A stretch of 64,000 bases of DNA from Streptomyces sp. RPA4-2 (GCF_012273515.2 NZ_CP050975.2:3968001-4032000), one strand, 5' to 3'; counted from the stretch's first letter, positions 8,709 to 18,311 are shown. Notes: a model not told the origin generated them from the letters alone. A program made the numbers and translations.

Positions 8709-10514
8709 TTACGCGTCTTCCGCGAGCTCCAGCCAGCGCAGCTCCAGTTCCTCGCGCTCGCCGGTCAACTCACGCAGTTCGGCGTCGAGTTCGGCGACCT
8801 TCGCGAAGTCCGTCGCGTTGTCGGCGATTTGGGCGTGCAGCCTGGTCTCCTTCTCGGAGATCTTGTCGAGCTGCCGCTCGATCTTCTGCAGTTCCTTCTT
8901 GGCGGCGCGCGCGTCGGCGGCCGAGGCCGCCTTGGCGGGCGCGGGGGCGGCGGCGAGCACGGCGGCCGCCGCGACCTCCTCGATCCGCTTGCGCCGCTCC
9001 AGGTACTCGTCGATCCCGCGTGGCAGCATGCGCAGCGTGGCGTCGCCGAGCAGGGCGAACACGTTGTCCGTGGTCCGCTCGATGAAGAACCGGTCGTGGG
9101 AGATCACGACCATCGAGCCGGGCCAGCCGTCGAGCAGGTCCTCCAGCTGGGTCAGCGTCTCGATGTCGAGGTCGTTGGTCGGCTCGTCGAGGAAGAGCAC
9201 GTTGGGCTCGTCCATGAGCAGCCGCAGCAGCTGGAGCCGCCGCCGCTCACCACCGCTCAGGTCGCCGACGGGCGTCCACTGCTTCTCCTTGTTGAAACCG
9301 AACGTCTCGCACAGCTGCCCGGCGGTCAGCTCGCGGCCCGTGCCGAGGTCGACGCGGTCACGCACGGCCTGGACGGCCTGCAGCACCCGCCAGGTCGGGT
9401 CGAGCTCGGCGACCTCCTGGGAGAGGTAGGCGAGCTTGACGGTCTTGCCGGTGACGACCCGGCCGGCGGCGGGCTGCCGCTCGCCCTCGCTGCGGGCGGC
9501 CTCGGCCATGGCGCGCAGCAGCGAGGTCTTGCCGGCGCCGTTCACGCCCACCAGTCCGACCCGGTCGCCGGGGCCGAGGTGCCAGGTCAGGTGCTTGAGC
9601 AGCACCTTGGGTCCGGCCTGTACGGTCACGTCCTCCAGGTCGAAGACCGTCCTGCCGAGCCGGGAGCTGGCGAACTTCATCAGCTCGCTCTTGTCGCGGG
9701 GCGGGGGCACGTCCGCGATCAGCTCGTTGGCGGCCTCGACGCGGAAGCGGGGCTTGGAGGTACGGGCGGGGGCGCCGCGCCGCAGCCAGGCGAGCTCCTT
9801 GCGGACCAGGTTCTGCCGCTTGACCTCCTCGGTCGCGGCGATGCGCTCGCGCTCGGCCCGCGCGAAGACGTAGTCGGAGTAGCCGCCCTCGTACTCGTAG
9901 ACCGAGCCCTTCTGCACGTCCCACATGCGGGTGCAGACCTGGTCGAGGAACCACCGGTCGTGGGTGACGCACACCAGCGCGGAGCGGCGCTCCCGCAGGT
10001 GCTGGGCGAGCCAGGCGATGCCCTCGACGTCCAGGTGGTTGGTGGGCTCGTCGAGGATGATCAGGTCCTGCTCCTCGATGAGCAGCTTCGCGAGGGCGAT
10101 GCGGCGGCGCTCGCCTCCGGAGAGGGGGCCGATGACGGTGTCCAGTCCCTGCGGGAATCCGGGCAGGTCGAGTCCGCCGAAGAGTCCGGTCAGCACGTCC
10201 CGGATCTTGGCGTTGCCCGCCCACTCGTGGTCGGCCAGGTCACGGATGACCTCGTGGCGGACGGTGGCCGTGGGGTCGAGCGAGTCGTGCTGCGTCAGCA
10301 CCCCCAGGTGCAGGCCGCCGGAGTGCGTGACGCGTCCGGTGTCGGCCTCCTCCAGCTTGGCGAGCATGCGGATGAGGGTGGTCTTGCCGTCGCCGTTCCG
10401 CCCGACCACACCGATGCGGTCGCCCTCGCTGACGCCGAGGGAGACTCCGTCGAGCAGGGCACGGGTGCCGTACACCTTGCTGACGGACTCGACATTGACC
10501 AGGTTGACGGCCAT
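8709..10514 (-). CDS. ABC-F family ATPase (Uup/EttA-like)
   Basis: Soluble twin-ATPase protein of 601 residues without transmembrane segments. Known ABC-F proteins act on ribosomes or in antibiotic tolerance. First Walker A GRNGDGKTT near residue 38, first signature LSGGERRRIALAKLL near 130, Walker B LIILDEPTNHLD; second Walker A GVNGAGKTS near 335, second signature LSGGERRRLQLLRLL, Walker B VLFLDEPTNDLD. The linker is rich in basic residues and the C-terminus is a coiled coil (KKELQKIERQLDKISEKETRLH), as in Uup. It runs in the same direction as acyltransferase and ispE upstream. A housekeeping translation or DNA-structure factor is likelier than a dedicated resistance gene. Confidence 0.9.
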   Translation of the reverse strand: MAVNLVNVESVSKVYGTRALLDGVSLGVSEGDRIGVVGRNGDGKTTLIRMLAKLEEADTGRVTHSGGLHLGVLTQHDSLDPTATVRHEVIRDLADHEWAGNAKIRDVLTGLFGGLDLPGFPQGLDTVIGPLSGGERRRIALAKLLIEEQDLIILDEPTNHLDVEGIAWLAQHLRERRSALVCVTHDRWFLDQVCTRMWDVQKGSVYEYEGGYSDYVFARAERERIAATEEVKRQNLVRKELAWLRRGAPARTSKPRFRVEAANELIADVPPPRDKSELMKFASSRLGRTVFDLEDVTVQAGPKVLLKHLTWHLGPGDRVGLVGVNGAGKTSLLRAMAEAARSEGERQPAAGRVVTGKTVKLAYLSQEVAELDPTWRVLQAVQAVRDRVDLGTGRELTAGQLCETFGFNKEKQWTPVGDLSGGERRRLQLLRLLMDEPNVLFLDEPTNDLDIETLTQLEDLLDGWPGSMVVISHDRFFIERTTDNVFALLGDATLRMLPRGIDEYLERRKRIEEVAAAAVLAAAPAPAKAASAADARAAKKELQKIERQLDKISEKETRLHAQIADNATDFAKVAELDAELRELTGEREELELRWLELAEDA

Positions 10515-10662
10515 TTCTCTCCTGACAAGGGGGACGATCGACCCTCAAGAGTAATCCGACCGCCCCCGCACCCGATCCACCACCTTTCCTCGCCCCCGCC
10601 GCCCTACCGGCCCATCCCGTACCTGGGGGCGCAGCCCCTTGGCGGGGGCGGGGGCACCGCGG

Positions 10663-12000
10663 TCAGGCGCGGCCCGTGCGTTCCACCAGCAGCCACCCCA
10701 CCAACGTCATCGCGACAGCGACCGGCGCGGACACCCGTACCGCCACCAACACCGCCGTACGCCCCTCCAGCAGCCCCCCGAACCCGACCAGCGACAACCC
10801 GAGAACGCCGAACAGACACAGGGCCACCCCCACGGCGGCAGCCCCCGCACTCCATCGGACACCCCCGCACCCCCGGCACGGCAGTGCCCCGCTCGAACCC
10901 CCCGGAACACGGCGACGAGCCCCGCGGTCACCACCCCGGCGACCACCCCCCGCACCGGCACCTGCGCCCACCACTCCCCCGTGGCTTGGCTCCGGCAGTC
11001 GTACCCCCAGCCCCAGCAGCACCCCGTACACCCCGAGCATCGCGGTGAGATGCCACAGGAAGGCGGTCATGGAGACTCCGTTGGCCGCGACGACCACCCG
11101 CCACACCCGCGGCCTGCGCAGCCACCGCCCCGCGGCCCCGCGCAGCAGTTCCACCCCGCCGACCAGCCACAGCCCGTGGCACAGCAGCGCGAAGGTCGGC
11201 GGTGCCATGTTCGAGATCCTCTCGCCGGGCATGCCGACCATGGAGAGCGGATACGGCCCGCAGGCGACCAGGAGCACCGCCCCGGCGAGCCCGGCGCCCG
11301 CGAGGAGGTACGGCCGCCGCAGTCTCCCGTCCGCGCGCAGGAAGCCGAGCTGATGGACCGCGAGCCAGACGAAGGCGAAGTTGAGGAACCCCACGTACGG
11401 GACACCGAAGCCGAACCGGAGGACGTCCACGCAGCCGGCCGCCGCGACGAGCCCGCCGAACGCGCCCCACCCCCGTCGCTCGTGGAGCCGGAGCAGCGGC
11501 GGTGTGAAGGCCACCATCGCCAGATAGACCCCTATGAACCACAGCGGCTGGGCGACCAGACGCAGGGACACGTCCAGCAGCCCGCCCCTCGCGCCGGCGA
11601 GCTGCAGCAGGAGGGCCGCCAGCCCCCACACCCCGATGAACACCATGGTCGGCCGCAGCAGCCGCTGGAGCCGCGCCCGCAGGAAGACGGCGTAGAGCGC
11701 CCCCTCCGTGCCCTCCCGCTCCGCCCGGCGCCGCAGCGAGCGGTACGACTGCGCGTGCGAGAACCCGCCGACGAAGAAGAAGACGGGCATGACCTGGAGG
11801 ACCCAGGTGAGCAGTTGCAGCCGGGGCTGCACGGCGAGCAGGTTCCCGACCTCGGCCCGCCCGTCGTCGCCCACGGAGACGGCGGCCATCAGCCAGTGCC
11901 CCAGCACCACCGTGCCGAGCGAGGCGACCCGTAGGAGGTCGATGTACTTGTCGCGCGTGGCGGGGGTGGCCGCGGCGAGGTCACGAGCGCTTGATCCCAT
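10663..12000 (-). CDS. Acyltransferase 3 family membrane protein, internally frame-scrambled
   Basis: Polytopic membrane protein of the acyltransferase-3 type, which transfers acyl groups to envelope or secreted substrates. The family start is clear (RDKYIDLLRVASLGTVVLGHW near residue 16, with the conserved His), followed by about ten hydrophobic helices. After EPSHG near residue 340 there is a low-complexity Gly/Arg stretch of about 40 residues that does not look like a membrane protein. In another frame the same DNA reads GEWWAQVPVRGVVAGVVTAG and continues as plausible helices. Normal sequence resumes at WSAGAAAVGVALCLFGVLGL. Three single-base surpluses in C/G runs at about 10976-10980, 10898-10903 and 10862-10874 would explain this. 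Confidence 0.8.
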   Translation of the reverse strand: MGSSARDLAAATPATRDKYIDLLRVASLGTVVLGHWLMAAVSVGDDGRAEVGNLLAVQPRLQLLTWVLQVMPVFFFVGGFSHAQSYRSLRRRAEREGTEGALYAVFLRARLQRLLRPTMVFIGVWGLAALLLQLAGARGGLLDVSLRLVAQPLWFIGVYLAMVAFTPPLLRLHERRGWGAFGGLVAAAGCVDVLRFGFGVPYVGFLNFAFVWLAVHQLGFLRADGRLRRPYLLAGAGLAGAVLLVACGPYPLSMVGMPGERISNMAPPTFALLCHGLWLVGGVELLRGAAGRWLRRPRVWRVVVAANGVSMTAFLWHLTAMLGVYGVLLGLGVRLPEPSHGGVVGAGAGAGGGRRGGDRGARRRVPGGSSGALPCRGCGGVRWSAGAAAVGVALCLFGVLGLSLVGFGGLLEGRTAVLVAVRVSAPVAVAMTLVGWLLVERTGRA

Positions 12001-12041
12001 ACCGGTACGGTCGCGCCGCGGGGCCGTTCGGCGTCAGCGCG

Positions 12042-12070
12042 CCCGTACTCAACTCGCTTCTGAGTACGGG
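12042..12070. promoter_or_regulatory. Perfect 10-bp inverted repeat upstream of the acyltransferase gene
   Basis: CCCGTACTCA and TGAGTACGGG flank a 9-bp spacer, 42-70 bp upstream of the acyltransferase start and between it and the end of ispE. The position fits an operator for the acyltransferase promoter; an ispE-side terminator is less likely because the gene order places ispE upstream, reading toward it. Confidence 0.5.
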
Positions 12071-12107
12071 CGCCGGCCGTGCGCGGAGGTCGGACGGGCC
12101 GGAGGGA

Positions 12108-13007
12108 TCACACGACGGTGGCGCCCGGCGCGGGCCCGTCGGTGACCCTCACCGTCCGGCAGGTTCCGGAAGCGCGCAGCGCCCCGGCCACCGTCCGCGC
12201 GGACTCGGCGTCGGCCGCGAGGAAGGCGGTGGTCGGCCCCGAGCCGGAGACGAGCGCGGCGAGGGCGCCGGCGGCGCGGCCCGCGGCGAGGGTGTCGGCG
12301 AGGGCCGGGAAGAGGGAGAGGGCGGCGGGCTGGAGGTCGTTGGAGACCGTGGCCGCGAGGGCGGCGGCGTCGCCCTTCGCCAGCGCGTCGAACAGCTCCT
12401 GCGAGGCGACCGGTTCGGGGATCCGCACCCCTTCGTTCAGCCGGTCGAACTCCCGGAAGACCGCCGGGGTGGACAGCCCGCGCTCGGCGATCGCGAAGAC
12501 CCAGTGGAAGGTCCCGCCGACCTCCAGCGTCCGCAGCCGTTCGCCGCGTCCGATGCCGAGTGCCGCCCCGCCGACCAGACTGAACGGCACGTCGCTGCCC
12601 AACTCGGCGCAGATGTCGAGGAGTTCCCGGCGCGAGGTGCCGGTGCCCCACAGGGCGTCGCAGGCGAGCAGCGCACCGGCGCCGTCGGCGCTGCCGCCCG
12701 CCATGCCGCCCGCGACGGGGATGTCCTTGGCGATGTGGAGGTGGACGGCGGGTTCGATGCCGTGGCGGCGGCCGAGTTCGAGGGCGGCGCGGGCCGCGAG
12801 GTTCGTACGGTCGAGGGGGACCTGGTCGGCGTCGGGGCCCGAGCAGGTGACGAGCAGCTCGTCCGCCGGTGTCACCGTGACCTCGTCGTACAGGCCGACC
12901 GCGAGAAACACGTTGGCCAGGTCGTGGAAGCCGTCGGGGCGGGCGCCGCCGACGGCGAGCCGCACGTTGACCTTGGCAGGGACGCGTACCGTCACCGTCT
13001 GCGTCAC
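12108..13007 (-). CDS. ispE: 4-diphosphocytidyl-2-C-methyl-D-erythritol kinase
   Basis: GHMP kinase of the non-mevalonate (MEP) isoprenoid pathway, phosphorylating the 2-hydroxyl of CDP-methylerythritol in the cytoplasm. Length is 299 residues. The N-terminus [20 protein letters not shown] matches the family start, the ATP-binding glycine/serine loop [17 protein letters not shown] lies near residue 98, and the C-terminal GHMP motif [13 protein letters not shown] lies near residue 265. GTG 13007 overlaps the stop of rsmA by the GTGA arrangement, so the two genes are translationally coupled; this pairing is common in bacteria. Confidence 0.95.
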   Translation of the reverse strand: MTQTVTVRVPAKVNVRLAVGGARPDGFHDLANVFLAVGLYDEVTVTPADELLVTCSGPDADQVPLDRTNLAARAALELGRRHGIEPAVHLHIAKDIPVAGGMAGGSADGAGALLACDALWGTGTSRRELLDICAELGSDVPFSLVGGAALGIGRGERLRTLEVGGTFHWVFAIAERGLSTPAVFREFDRLNEGVRIPEPVASQELFDALAKGDAAALAATVSNDLQPAALSLFPALADTLAAGRAAGALAALVSGSGPTTAFLAADAESARTVAGALRASGTCRTVRVTDGPAPGATVV

Positions 13008-13903
13008 GGCTGGACCGGCTCCTTGTTCTCGACGGTGTTCCCGGCGACACGGTTCTCCGCGATGCGGGCGAACTCCTCGACGGTGAGGGACTCGCCGCGG
13101 GCCTGCGGGGAGACCCCGGCGGCGACGAGCGCGGCCTCGGCCGCGACGGGGGATCCCGCCCAGCCGGCCAGGGCGGCGCGCAGCGTCTTGCGGCGCTGTG
13201 CGAAGGCGGCGTCCACGACGGCGAAGACCTCGCGCTTGGACGCGGTGGTCTCGACGGGTTCGGCGCGCCGGGTGAGGGACACGAGGCCGCTGTCGACGTT
13301 CGGAGCGGGCCAGAAGACGGTGCGGCCGATCGAGCCGGCCCGCTTCACGTCGGCGTACCAGTTGGCCTTGACGCTCGGCACGCCGTACACCTTCGAGCCG
13401 GGGTCGGCTGCGAGCCGGTCGGCGACCTCCGCCTGCACCATGACGAGCGTGCGCTCGATGGTGGGGAAGGTGTCGAGCATGTGCAGCAGCACGGGTACGG
13501 CGACGTTGTAGGGGAGGTTGGCGACGAGGGCGGTGGGCGCGGGGCCCGGGAGTTCGGTCACCTGCATGGCGTCGGAGTGCACGAGCGCGAAGCGGTCGGC
13601 GCGGGCCGGCATGCGGGCCGTGACGGTCGCGGGGAGCGCGCCCGCGAGGACGTCGTCGATCTCGACGGCGACCACCCGGTCGGCCGCCTCCAGCAGCGCG
13701 AGGGTCAGCGAGCCGAGGCCGGGGCCCACCTCGACGACCACGTCGTCCTCCCGGACGCCGGCGGTGCGCACGATACGGCGCACGGTGTTGGCGTCGATCA
13801 CAAAGTTCTGGCCGCGCTGCTTGGTGGGCCGCACGCCGAGCGCGCCCGCGAGCTCGCGGACCTCGGCGGGGCCCAGGAGGGCGTCGGGGGTGGGGCTGTT
13901 CAC
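13004..13903 (-). CDS. rsmA: 16S rRNA (adenine1518/1519-N6)-dimethyltransferase KsgA
   Basis: SAM-dependent enzyme that dimethylates two adjacent adenines near the 3' end of 16S rRNA during 30S maturation. The 299-residue sequence shows the family opening [20 protein letters not shown] near residue 22, SAM motif [18 protein letters not shown] near 56, and the catalytic motif [15 protein letters not shown] near 125, where the NLPY tetrad contacts the target adenine. GTG start at 13903. It overlaps ispE, and rpfB lies upstream across a 235-bp spacer carrying a terminator and a dispersed repeat. Confidence 0.96.
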   Translation of the reverse strand: MNSPTPDALLGPAEVRELAGALGVRPTKQRGQNFVIDANTVRRIVRTAGVREDDVVVEVGPGLGSLTLALLEAADRVVAVEIDDVLAGALPATVTARMPARADRFALVHSDAMQVTELPGPAPTALVANLPYNVAVPVLLHMLDTFPTIERTLVMVQAEVADRLAADPGSKVYGVPSVKANWYADVKRAGSIGRTVFWPAPNVDSGLVSLTRRAEPVETTASKREVFAVVDAAFAQRRKTLRAALAGWAGSPVAAEAALVAAGVSPQARGESLTVEEFARIAENRVAGNTVENKEPVQP

Positions 13904-14019
13904 GCAGCCAGGGTACGGGGACGACGACCCCGGCCGACTCCACCACCCTGCGGGGCGGGGCCCTGGGGACGGCTTCGGCTTCTGGTGCGGGTGAGTGGGA
14001 GCCGGCCGCGCAGTCCCCC

Positions 14020-14094
14020 GCGCCCCTGCGGGGCAGGGGCGCGCCCCGCGTCCTTCCAGCCCGTCCGGCGATTGAGGACGAGGCCGTCAGGCCG
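14020..14094. repeat. Intergenic hairpin plus dispersed CCGTCCGGCGATTGAGGACG element
   Basis: The 235-bp gap between rpfB and rsmA holds a hairpin at 14020-14042 (GCGCCCCTG with CAGGGGCGC), probably the rpfB terminator. A segment at about 14057-14094 contains CCGTCCGGCGATTGAGGACG. I recognise this second sequence as a short repeat seen in many Streptomyces intergenic regions; its function is not established. Confidence 0.6.
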
Positions 14095-14138
14095 AACGGG
14101 GGCCAGGGGCGCGGCCCCAGCACCGGGAACCCCGGAGG

Positions 14139-15662
14139 TCAGCCGTGGAGGCGGCCGCCGCAGTGGGGCCACGGGGTCGCGCCCCGCCGCACGTACAGCT
14201 TCTTCGCGCGCATCGTCTGCTCCGTGGCGGGCGCGTCCTGCGGCCGCCCCGACCCGCCGAGGCTGCGCCAAGTGTGCGTGTCGAACTGGTAGAGGCCCCC
14301 GTAGTTCCCGGAGGCGTCCACGGCGGCGGGCCGTCCCCCGGACTCGCACGCGGCGAGGCCGGACCAGTTCAGATGGTCGGCCCCCTTCACGGAGTCCGGC
14401 CGCGGCTTGGTACCGACCCGTACCACCTGCGTCCGCGGTTCCCGCACCACCTCGGCCCCCATCCGACGGGGCCGCTCCTTGACCCCGTTGACGGTCCGCA
14501 GCAGGTACAGGACCCGCCGGGTCCCCGGCTCACCGGCCCGGTCGACGACCTCCGTGCCACGGAAGAGCGAGGGATCGTTCGTCCGCGTCACCTCGAAGGG
14601 GATCGCCTCCTCGCGGATCTCCCTGGACCCGGTGATCCGCATCACGCTGACCGTCTGTCCGTCCCGCGGGAAGCTCCCGGACGGCACGGACGTCGTGTCC
14701 TGGTCGCGCAGCGTGATCCCGGCCTCCTCGACCGCCTCCGCCACGGTCGCCGCGTTCGTCCGGATCGTCCGCGCCCGGCCGTCCGCCATGATCGTCACCG
14801 TGCGTTCGGTGCGGACGTCGAGCGCGAGGCCCTCCCGGCCGATGGGCCGGGAGCGCGAGGCCGACAGGTACGCCCCCTCGGCCCGCACCCCGAGCTGTTC
14901 CAGCGCCCCGTCCACGGTGGCCGCCGTCGTCCACACCCTGCGACGGTGCCCGTCGAGCGTGAGGTGCACGGGCCGCCCGTAGTGGACCGCGACCTCGTCA
15001 CCGCTGGTCAACGGGGTGCCGGGGGCGGGTGCGACCACGTCGTGGGGACCGACCCGCACGCCCTCGCCCCGGAGCAGTTCGCTCACGTCGTCCGCGAAGG
15101 TGTGCAGCGTGCGCGGCTTCCCGTCGACGGTCAGCTCGACGGCCTTGTCACTGGCGACGAACGCGGAGGTGCCGCCGGCCAGGAAGGCGACGACCAGCGC
15201 CTGCGGGAGCAGCCGGCGCAGCGGATCGGCGCGTTCGGTGACCCCTCGGCGCCGGGGCGCACGCCGGGCGGCCCGGCGCGCCTGCGCCCGCCCACCGGTC
15301 CGGAGTTCCGCCGTCGCCGCCTCGGCGCCCACCGGGTCCAACGGGTCCGTCGAGGCCACCATCGGCCCTTGCGGGTACTCCTGGCGGGGCAGCTGGGGCT
15401 CCGTGGGGGCCTGGGACAGCAGGGTGGCCCGGGACACCTGGGTCGTCCGGTCGGCCGAGGCCTCCTCGTACGCGGGCCGGTACGTGTCCCCCGAGCCGCC
15501 CGGCGGCCCGACCGGACCGTCCGGAGGGCTCCCCGGGCTGCCGTCGGCGTACGGCTCGGGGTTCTCGTACGACTCGTAGGGGCCGTAGGGCGGCTCGTAC
15601 GGTGCGTACGGCGCGTACGGCGTTGCGGTCAGGCCAAACGTCTCGTACTGCGAGTTGCTCAC
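14139..15662 (-). CDS. rpfB: Resuscitation-promoting factor RpfB-like cell wall hydrolase
   Basis: Membrane-anchored lytic transglycosylase that cleaves peptidoglycan during spore germination and regrowth. Order of parts: disordered Pro/Tyr-rich tail with PYAPY-type repeats (1-70), basic stretch, membrane anchor (LVVAFLAGGTSAFVAS), three DUF348 repeats (each with a VTVDG-like core and an AATV-type helix), a G5 domain (EEAIPFEVTRTNDPSLFRG), then the Rpf catalytic domain. The catalytic glutamate is Glu440 in LAACESGG, followed by GNYGGLYQFDTHTWRSLGG. GTG 15662 has a GGAG site nine bases upstream. Total 507 residues, longer than the Mycobacterium protein because of the tail. Confidence 0.92.
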   Translation of the reverse strand: MSNSQYETFGLTATPYAPYAPYEPPYGPYESYENPEPYADGSPGSPPDGPVGPPGGSGDTYRPAYEEASADRTTQVSRATLLSQAPTEPQLPRQEYPQGPMVASTDPLDPVGAEAATAELRTGGRAQARRAARRAPRRRGVTERADPLRRLLPQALVVAFLAGGTSAFVASDKAVELTVDGKPRTLHTFADDVSELLRGEGVRVGPHDVVAPAPGTPLTSGDEVAVHYGRPVHLTLDGHRRRVWTTAATVDGALEQLGVRAEGAYLSASRSRPIGREGLALDVRTERTVTIMADGRARTIRTNAATVAEAVEEAGITLRDQDTTSVPSGSFPRDGQTVSVMRITGSREIREEAIPFEVTRTNDPSLFRGTEVVDRAGEPGTRRVLYLLRTVNGVKERPRRMGAEVVREPRTQVVRVGTKPRPDSVKGADHLNWSGLAACESGGRPAAVDASGNYGGLYQFDTHTWRSLGGSGRPQDAPATEQTMRAKKLYVRRGATPWPHCGGRLHG

Positions 15663-15799
15663 GACGACACGCTCCAGGGTCCGGATCGGGCGACCAGAAC
15701 CTAGCGGAGCGGTCGTCACTCTCCCAAGCAACGCGGCTACGCTGTGTCGCGACACTGTCCCCGGCCGAGCCCCCGGAAAACGCCTGCGAGCGTTATCGC

Positions 15800-16672
15800 T
15801 CAGTAATCGAAAGCGCGTGCAGTGTTCGCCGAGAGCGCCGTCGCCAGCACGTCCTCCCCGATGCCTCGCACGGCCGCCATGGCGCGGACCGTGACCGGAA
15901 TGAGATACGGCGCGTTGGGCCGTCCGCGGTACGGGACGGGTGTCAGGAAGGGCGCGTCGGTCTCGACGAGGAGCAGTTCCAGGGGCGCCACGGCGATCGC
16001 GTCGCGCAGCGGCTGGGCGTTCTTGAAGGTCATGTTCCCGGCGAAGGACATGAAGTAGCCCGCGCGGGCGCAGATCCCGGCCATGTCGGCGTCGCCGGAG
16101 TAGCAGTGGAAGACGGTCCGCTCGGGAGCGCCCTCCTCCTTGAGGATGCGCAGCACGTCGGCGTGGGCGTCGCGGTCGTGGATGACCAGCGCCTTTCCGT
16201 GCCGCTTGGCGATCTCTATGTGGGCGCGGAAGGACCGTTCCTGGGCGGCTTCGCCCCCGGGACCCGTGCGGAAGTAGTCGAGTCCGGTCTCACCGACGCC
16301 CTTGACCTGCGCGAGAGCGGCGAGGAGGTCGATCTCGGCGAGGGCCTCGTCGAGTGCGTCCTCGCCACCGGGCCGCCGCGCGCCCTGGCGGGACCAGCCG
16401 TCGGGATCGCCGTGCACGATACGGGGCGCTTCGTTGGGGTGCAGCGCGACGGTCGCGTGGACGGCCTCGTACGCGGCGGCGGTCTCGGCCGCCCAGCGCG
16501 AGCCGTTCAGGTCGCAGCCGACCTGGACGACCGTCGACACGCCGACCGACGCGGCCTTGGCGAGGCCTTCCTCGACCGTGCCGGACTGCATGTCGAGGTG
16601 GGTGTGCGAGTCGGCGACGGGCACCCGCAGCGGCTCGGGGAGCGGGGGCGCTTCGGTCTTGTCGGAGGGCAT
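15800..16672 (-). CDS. tatD: TatD family metal-dependent DNase/hydrolase
   Basis: TIM-barrel metal-dependent hydrolase; family members have 3'-5' exonuclease activity and link to DNA quality control. The 290-residue protein has the first metal motif SHTHLD near residue 22, the GETGLDYF strand with its ligand glutamate near 125, a metal-binding VIHDRDAHAD near 163, HCYSGD near 190, and the ETDAPFLTP signature near 238. It lies between rpfB and a zinc-ribbon gene, all on the minus strand. The TatD-Rpf-RsmA-IspE order is a widespread actinobacterial arrangement. Confidence 0.94.
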   Translation of the reverse strand: MPSDKTEAPPLPEPLRVPVADSHTHLDMQSGTVEEGLAKAASVGVSTVVQVGCDLNGSRWAAETAAAYEAVHATVALHPNEAPRIVHGDPDGWSRQGARRPGGEDALDEALAEIDLLAALAQVKGVGETGLDYFRTGPGGEAAQERSFRAHIEIAKRHGKALVIHDRDAHADVLRILKEEGAPERTVFHCYSGDADMAGICARAGYFMSFAGNMTFKNAQPLRDAIAVAPLELLLVETDAPFLTPVPYRGRPNAPYLIPVTVRAMAAVRGIGEDVLATALSANTARAFDY

Positions 16673-16748
16673 GCCCCGATCCTACGAAAGGGGCATGCCC
16701 GGTCTCACCCGAGCAGGTGCCGAGCGCCGGCCCGCCCTGCGGTGGGCG

Positions 16749-17222
16749 TCAGCTCGCGCGGCGGTGGTGGAAGGGGTGGAGCAGGTCGGAGAGGTGCCAG
16801 TGGTGCGGCTCCTTGGGCGTCACCGACCGGTCGAGGTCCTCGTCCGGCACCTCGCCGCGCGCCGTCGCGGGCTGGCGGGACAGCGGGCGCTCCGGGTGGT
16901 GCGGCCGGTGCATGGAGTTCTGGACGGAGGACACCTGGCCGGCGCGCATGATGCGCACCACGTGACCGTCGCAGTTCTGGCAGGAGGGGCGGCTCAGCGG
17001 CGACGGCACGACACGGCCGTCCGCCACGTACATCACGAACTCGCTGCCCTCGGCGTCGTGGTGGTGCTCTATCTCGTACGACTGCTCCCAGCCGTGCCCG
17101 CAGCGCATGCAGGCGAAGGAGTACGACTCGTTGACGACGGCGGTCGCCGCGCTGCGAGGGCCCGTCTGCTGCCTGGTGACCGGGCCGTCGACACGGCCGG
17201 TCCGTCCTGCGATCTCACTCAT
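16749..17222 (-). CDS. Zinc-ribbon protein of unknown function
   Basis: Protein of 157 residues starting MSEIAGRTGRVDGPVTRQQ. A zinc-ribbon-like fold is suggested by FACMRCGHGWEQSYEIEHHHD (first Cys pair) and SRPSCQNCDGHVVRIM (second Cys pair), spaced about 40 residues. The C-terminus is rich in His and Pro. No transmembrane helix. I start at ATG 17222 because codons upstream look non-coding. The role is unknown; the ribbon could bind nucleic acid or protein. The 231 bp upstream to the rsmI stop show no gene. Confidence 0.8.
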   Translation of the reverse strand: MSEIAGRTGRVDGPVTRQQTGPRSAATAVVNESYSFACMRCGHGWEQSYEIEHHHDAEGSEFVMYVADGRVVPSPLSRPSCQNCDGHVVRIMRAGQVSSVQNSMHRPHHPERPLSRQPATARGEVPDEDLDRSVTPKEPHHWHLSDLLHPFHHRRAS

Positions 17223-17453
17223 GCCAGTGCTCCTCTTGTCCGCTGGACAAGCGCCTTCGCCGAGGAGGATTCCCCCTGAATCCCTCCGGCCTTTCGAAGA
17301 CTGGGGACCGGTGCGTCCCTTCAACCAGTGGACGCTTCTCCGGGCGCGAACGCATCCGGCCTGTCGAGTGTTGGAGCCGTTTTGGCCTTTCCTTGTCGGA
17401 ACGGTCTCGGAACACGGTCTGAGCTTTGCTTTTGGCGACCGCCCTTTGCGCTT

Positions 17454-18311
17454 CTATGGGGCGGTGTGTGCCGCGTTCTTTGCCGCTACGACCGCATCGA
17501 AGACATCGCGCTTGGGAATTCCGGCCTCCGCCGCGACCGCCGCGATGGCCTCCTTGCGGCGCTCGCCCGCCTCCTCCCGCACCCGCACCCGGCGCACGAG
17601 CTCTCCGGCGTCCAGCTCCTCCGCGCCCTTGGCGGGCGCGCCCTCGACGACGACGGTGATCTCCCCGCGCACGCCCTCGGCGGCCCAGGCGGCCAGCTCG
17701 CCCAGCGGCCCGCGCTTGATCTCCTCGTACGTCTTGGTCAGCTCGCGGCAGACGGCGGCCCGCCGGGTGTCCCCGAAGACCTCGGCCATCGCGGCGAGGG
17801 TGTCGTCGAGCCGGTGCGGAGCCTCGAAATAGACCATCGTCCGGCGCTCGTCGGCGACCTCCCGCAACCGCGACAGCCGCTCCCCCGCCTTGCGCGGCAG
17901 GAACCCCTCGAAGCAGAAGCGGTCGACGGGCAGCCCGGACAGCGCGAGCGCGGTGAGCACGGCGGACGGGCCGGGTACGGCCGTGACCTTGATGTCCTTC
18001 TCGACGGCCGCCGCGACCAGCCGGTAGCCGGGGTCGGAGACCGACGGCATGCCCGCGTCGGTCACCAGCAGCACCCGCGCGCCGCCCGCCAGCGCCTCCA
18101 CGAGTTCCGGGGTACGGGCCGCCTCGTTGCCCTCGAAGTACGACACGACCCGCCCGGTGGGCTGCACCCCGAGCGCCTGGGTGAGCCGGCGCAGCCTGCG
18201 GGTGTCCTCCGCGGCGACGACGTCCGCGCTCTCCAGCTCCTGGGCGAGCCGGGGCGGGGCGTCGGCCGTGTCACCGATCGGGGTGCCTGCCAAAACAAGG
18301 GTTCCTGTCAC
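17454..18311 (-). CDS. rsmI: 16S rRNA (cytidine1402-2'-O)-methyltransferase RsmI
   Basis: Tetrapyrrole-methylase-fold enzyme that 2'-O-methylates C1402 of 16S rRNA. The 285-residue protein opens with LVLAGTPIGDTADAPPRL and has the SAM-binding LLVTDAGMPSVSDPGYRLV segment near 85, VTAVPGPSAVLTALALSGL near 110, FCFEGFLPRKAGER near 130, and the C-terminal helical domain RRKEAIAAVAAEAGIPKRDV. GTG 18311 follows a GAGGA site. It is divergent from pmt with a 95-bp shared promoter region, a conserved gene pairing in actinobacteria. Confidence 0.95.
   Translation of the reverse strand: MTGTLVLAGTPIGDTADAPPRLAQELESADVVAAEDTRRLRRLTQALGVQPTGRVVSYFEGNEAARTPELVEALAGGARVLLVTDAGMPSVSDPGYRLVAAAVEKDIKVTAVPGPSAVLTALALSGLPVDRFCFEGFLPRKAGERLSRLREVADERRTMVYFEAPHRLDDTLAAMAEVFGDTRRAAVCRELTKTYEEIKRGPLGELAAWAAEGVRGEITVVVEGAPAKGAEELDAGELVRRVRVREEAGERRKEAIAAVAAEAGIPKRDVFDAVVAAKNAAHTAP

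Noticed and set aside
12108..14123. Frame extending ispE upstream through rsmA to 14123
   Set aside because: The IspE family sequence begins at GTG 13007, overlapping the rsmA stop; the extension is rsmA shadow.
15663..15799. ydaO (cyclic di-AMP) riboswitch before rpfB
   Set aside because: That riboswitch is known before rpfA. The 137-bp gap here is too short and has no matching structure.
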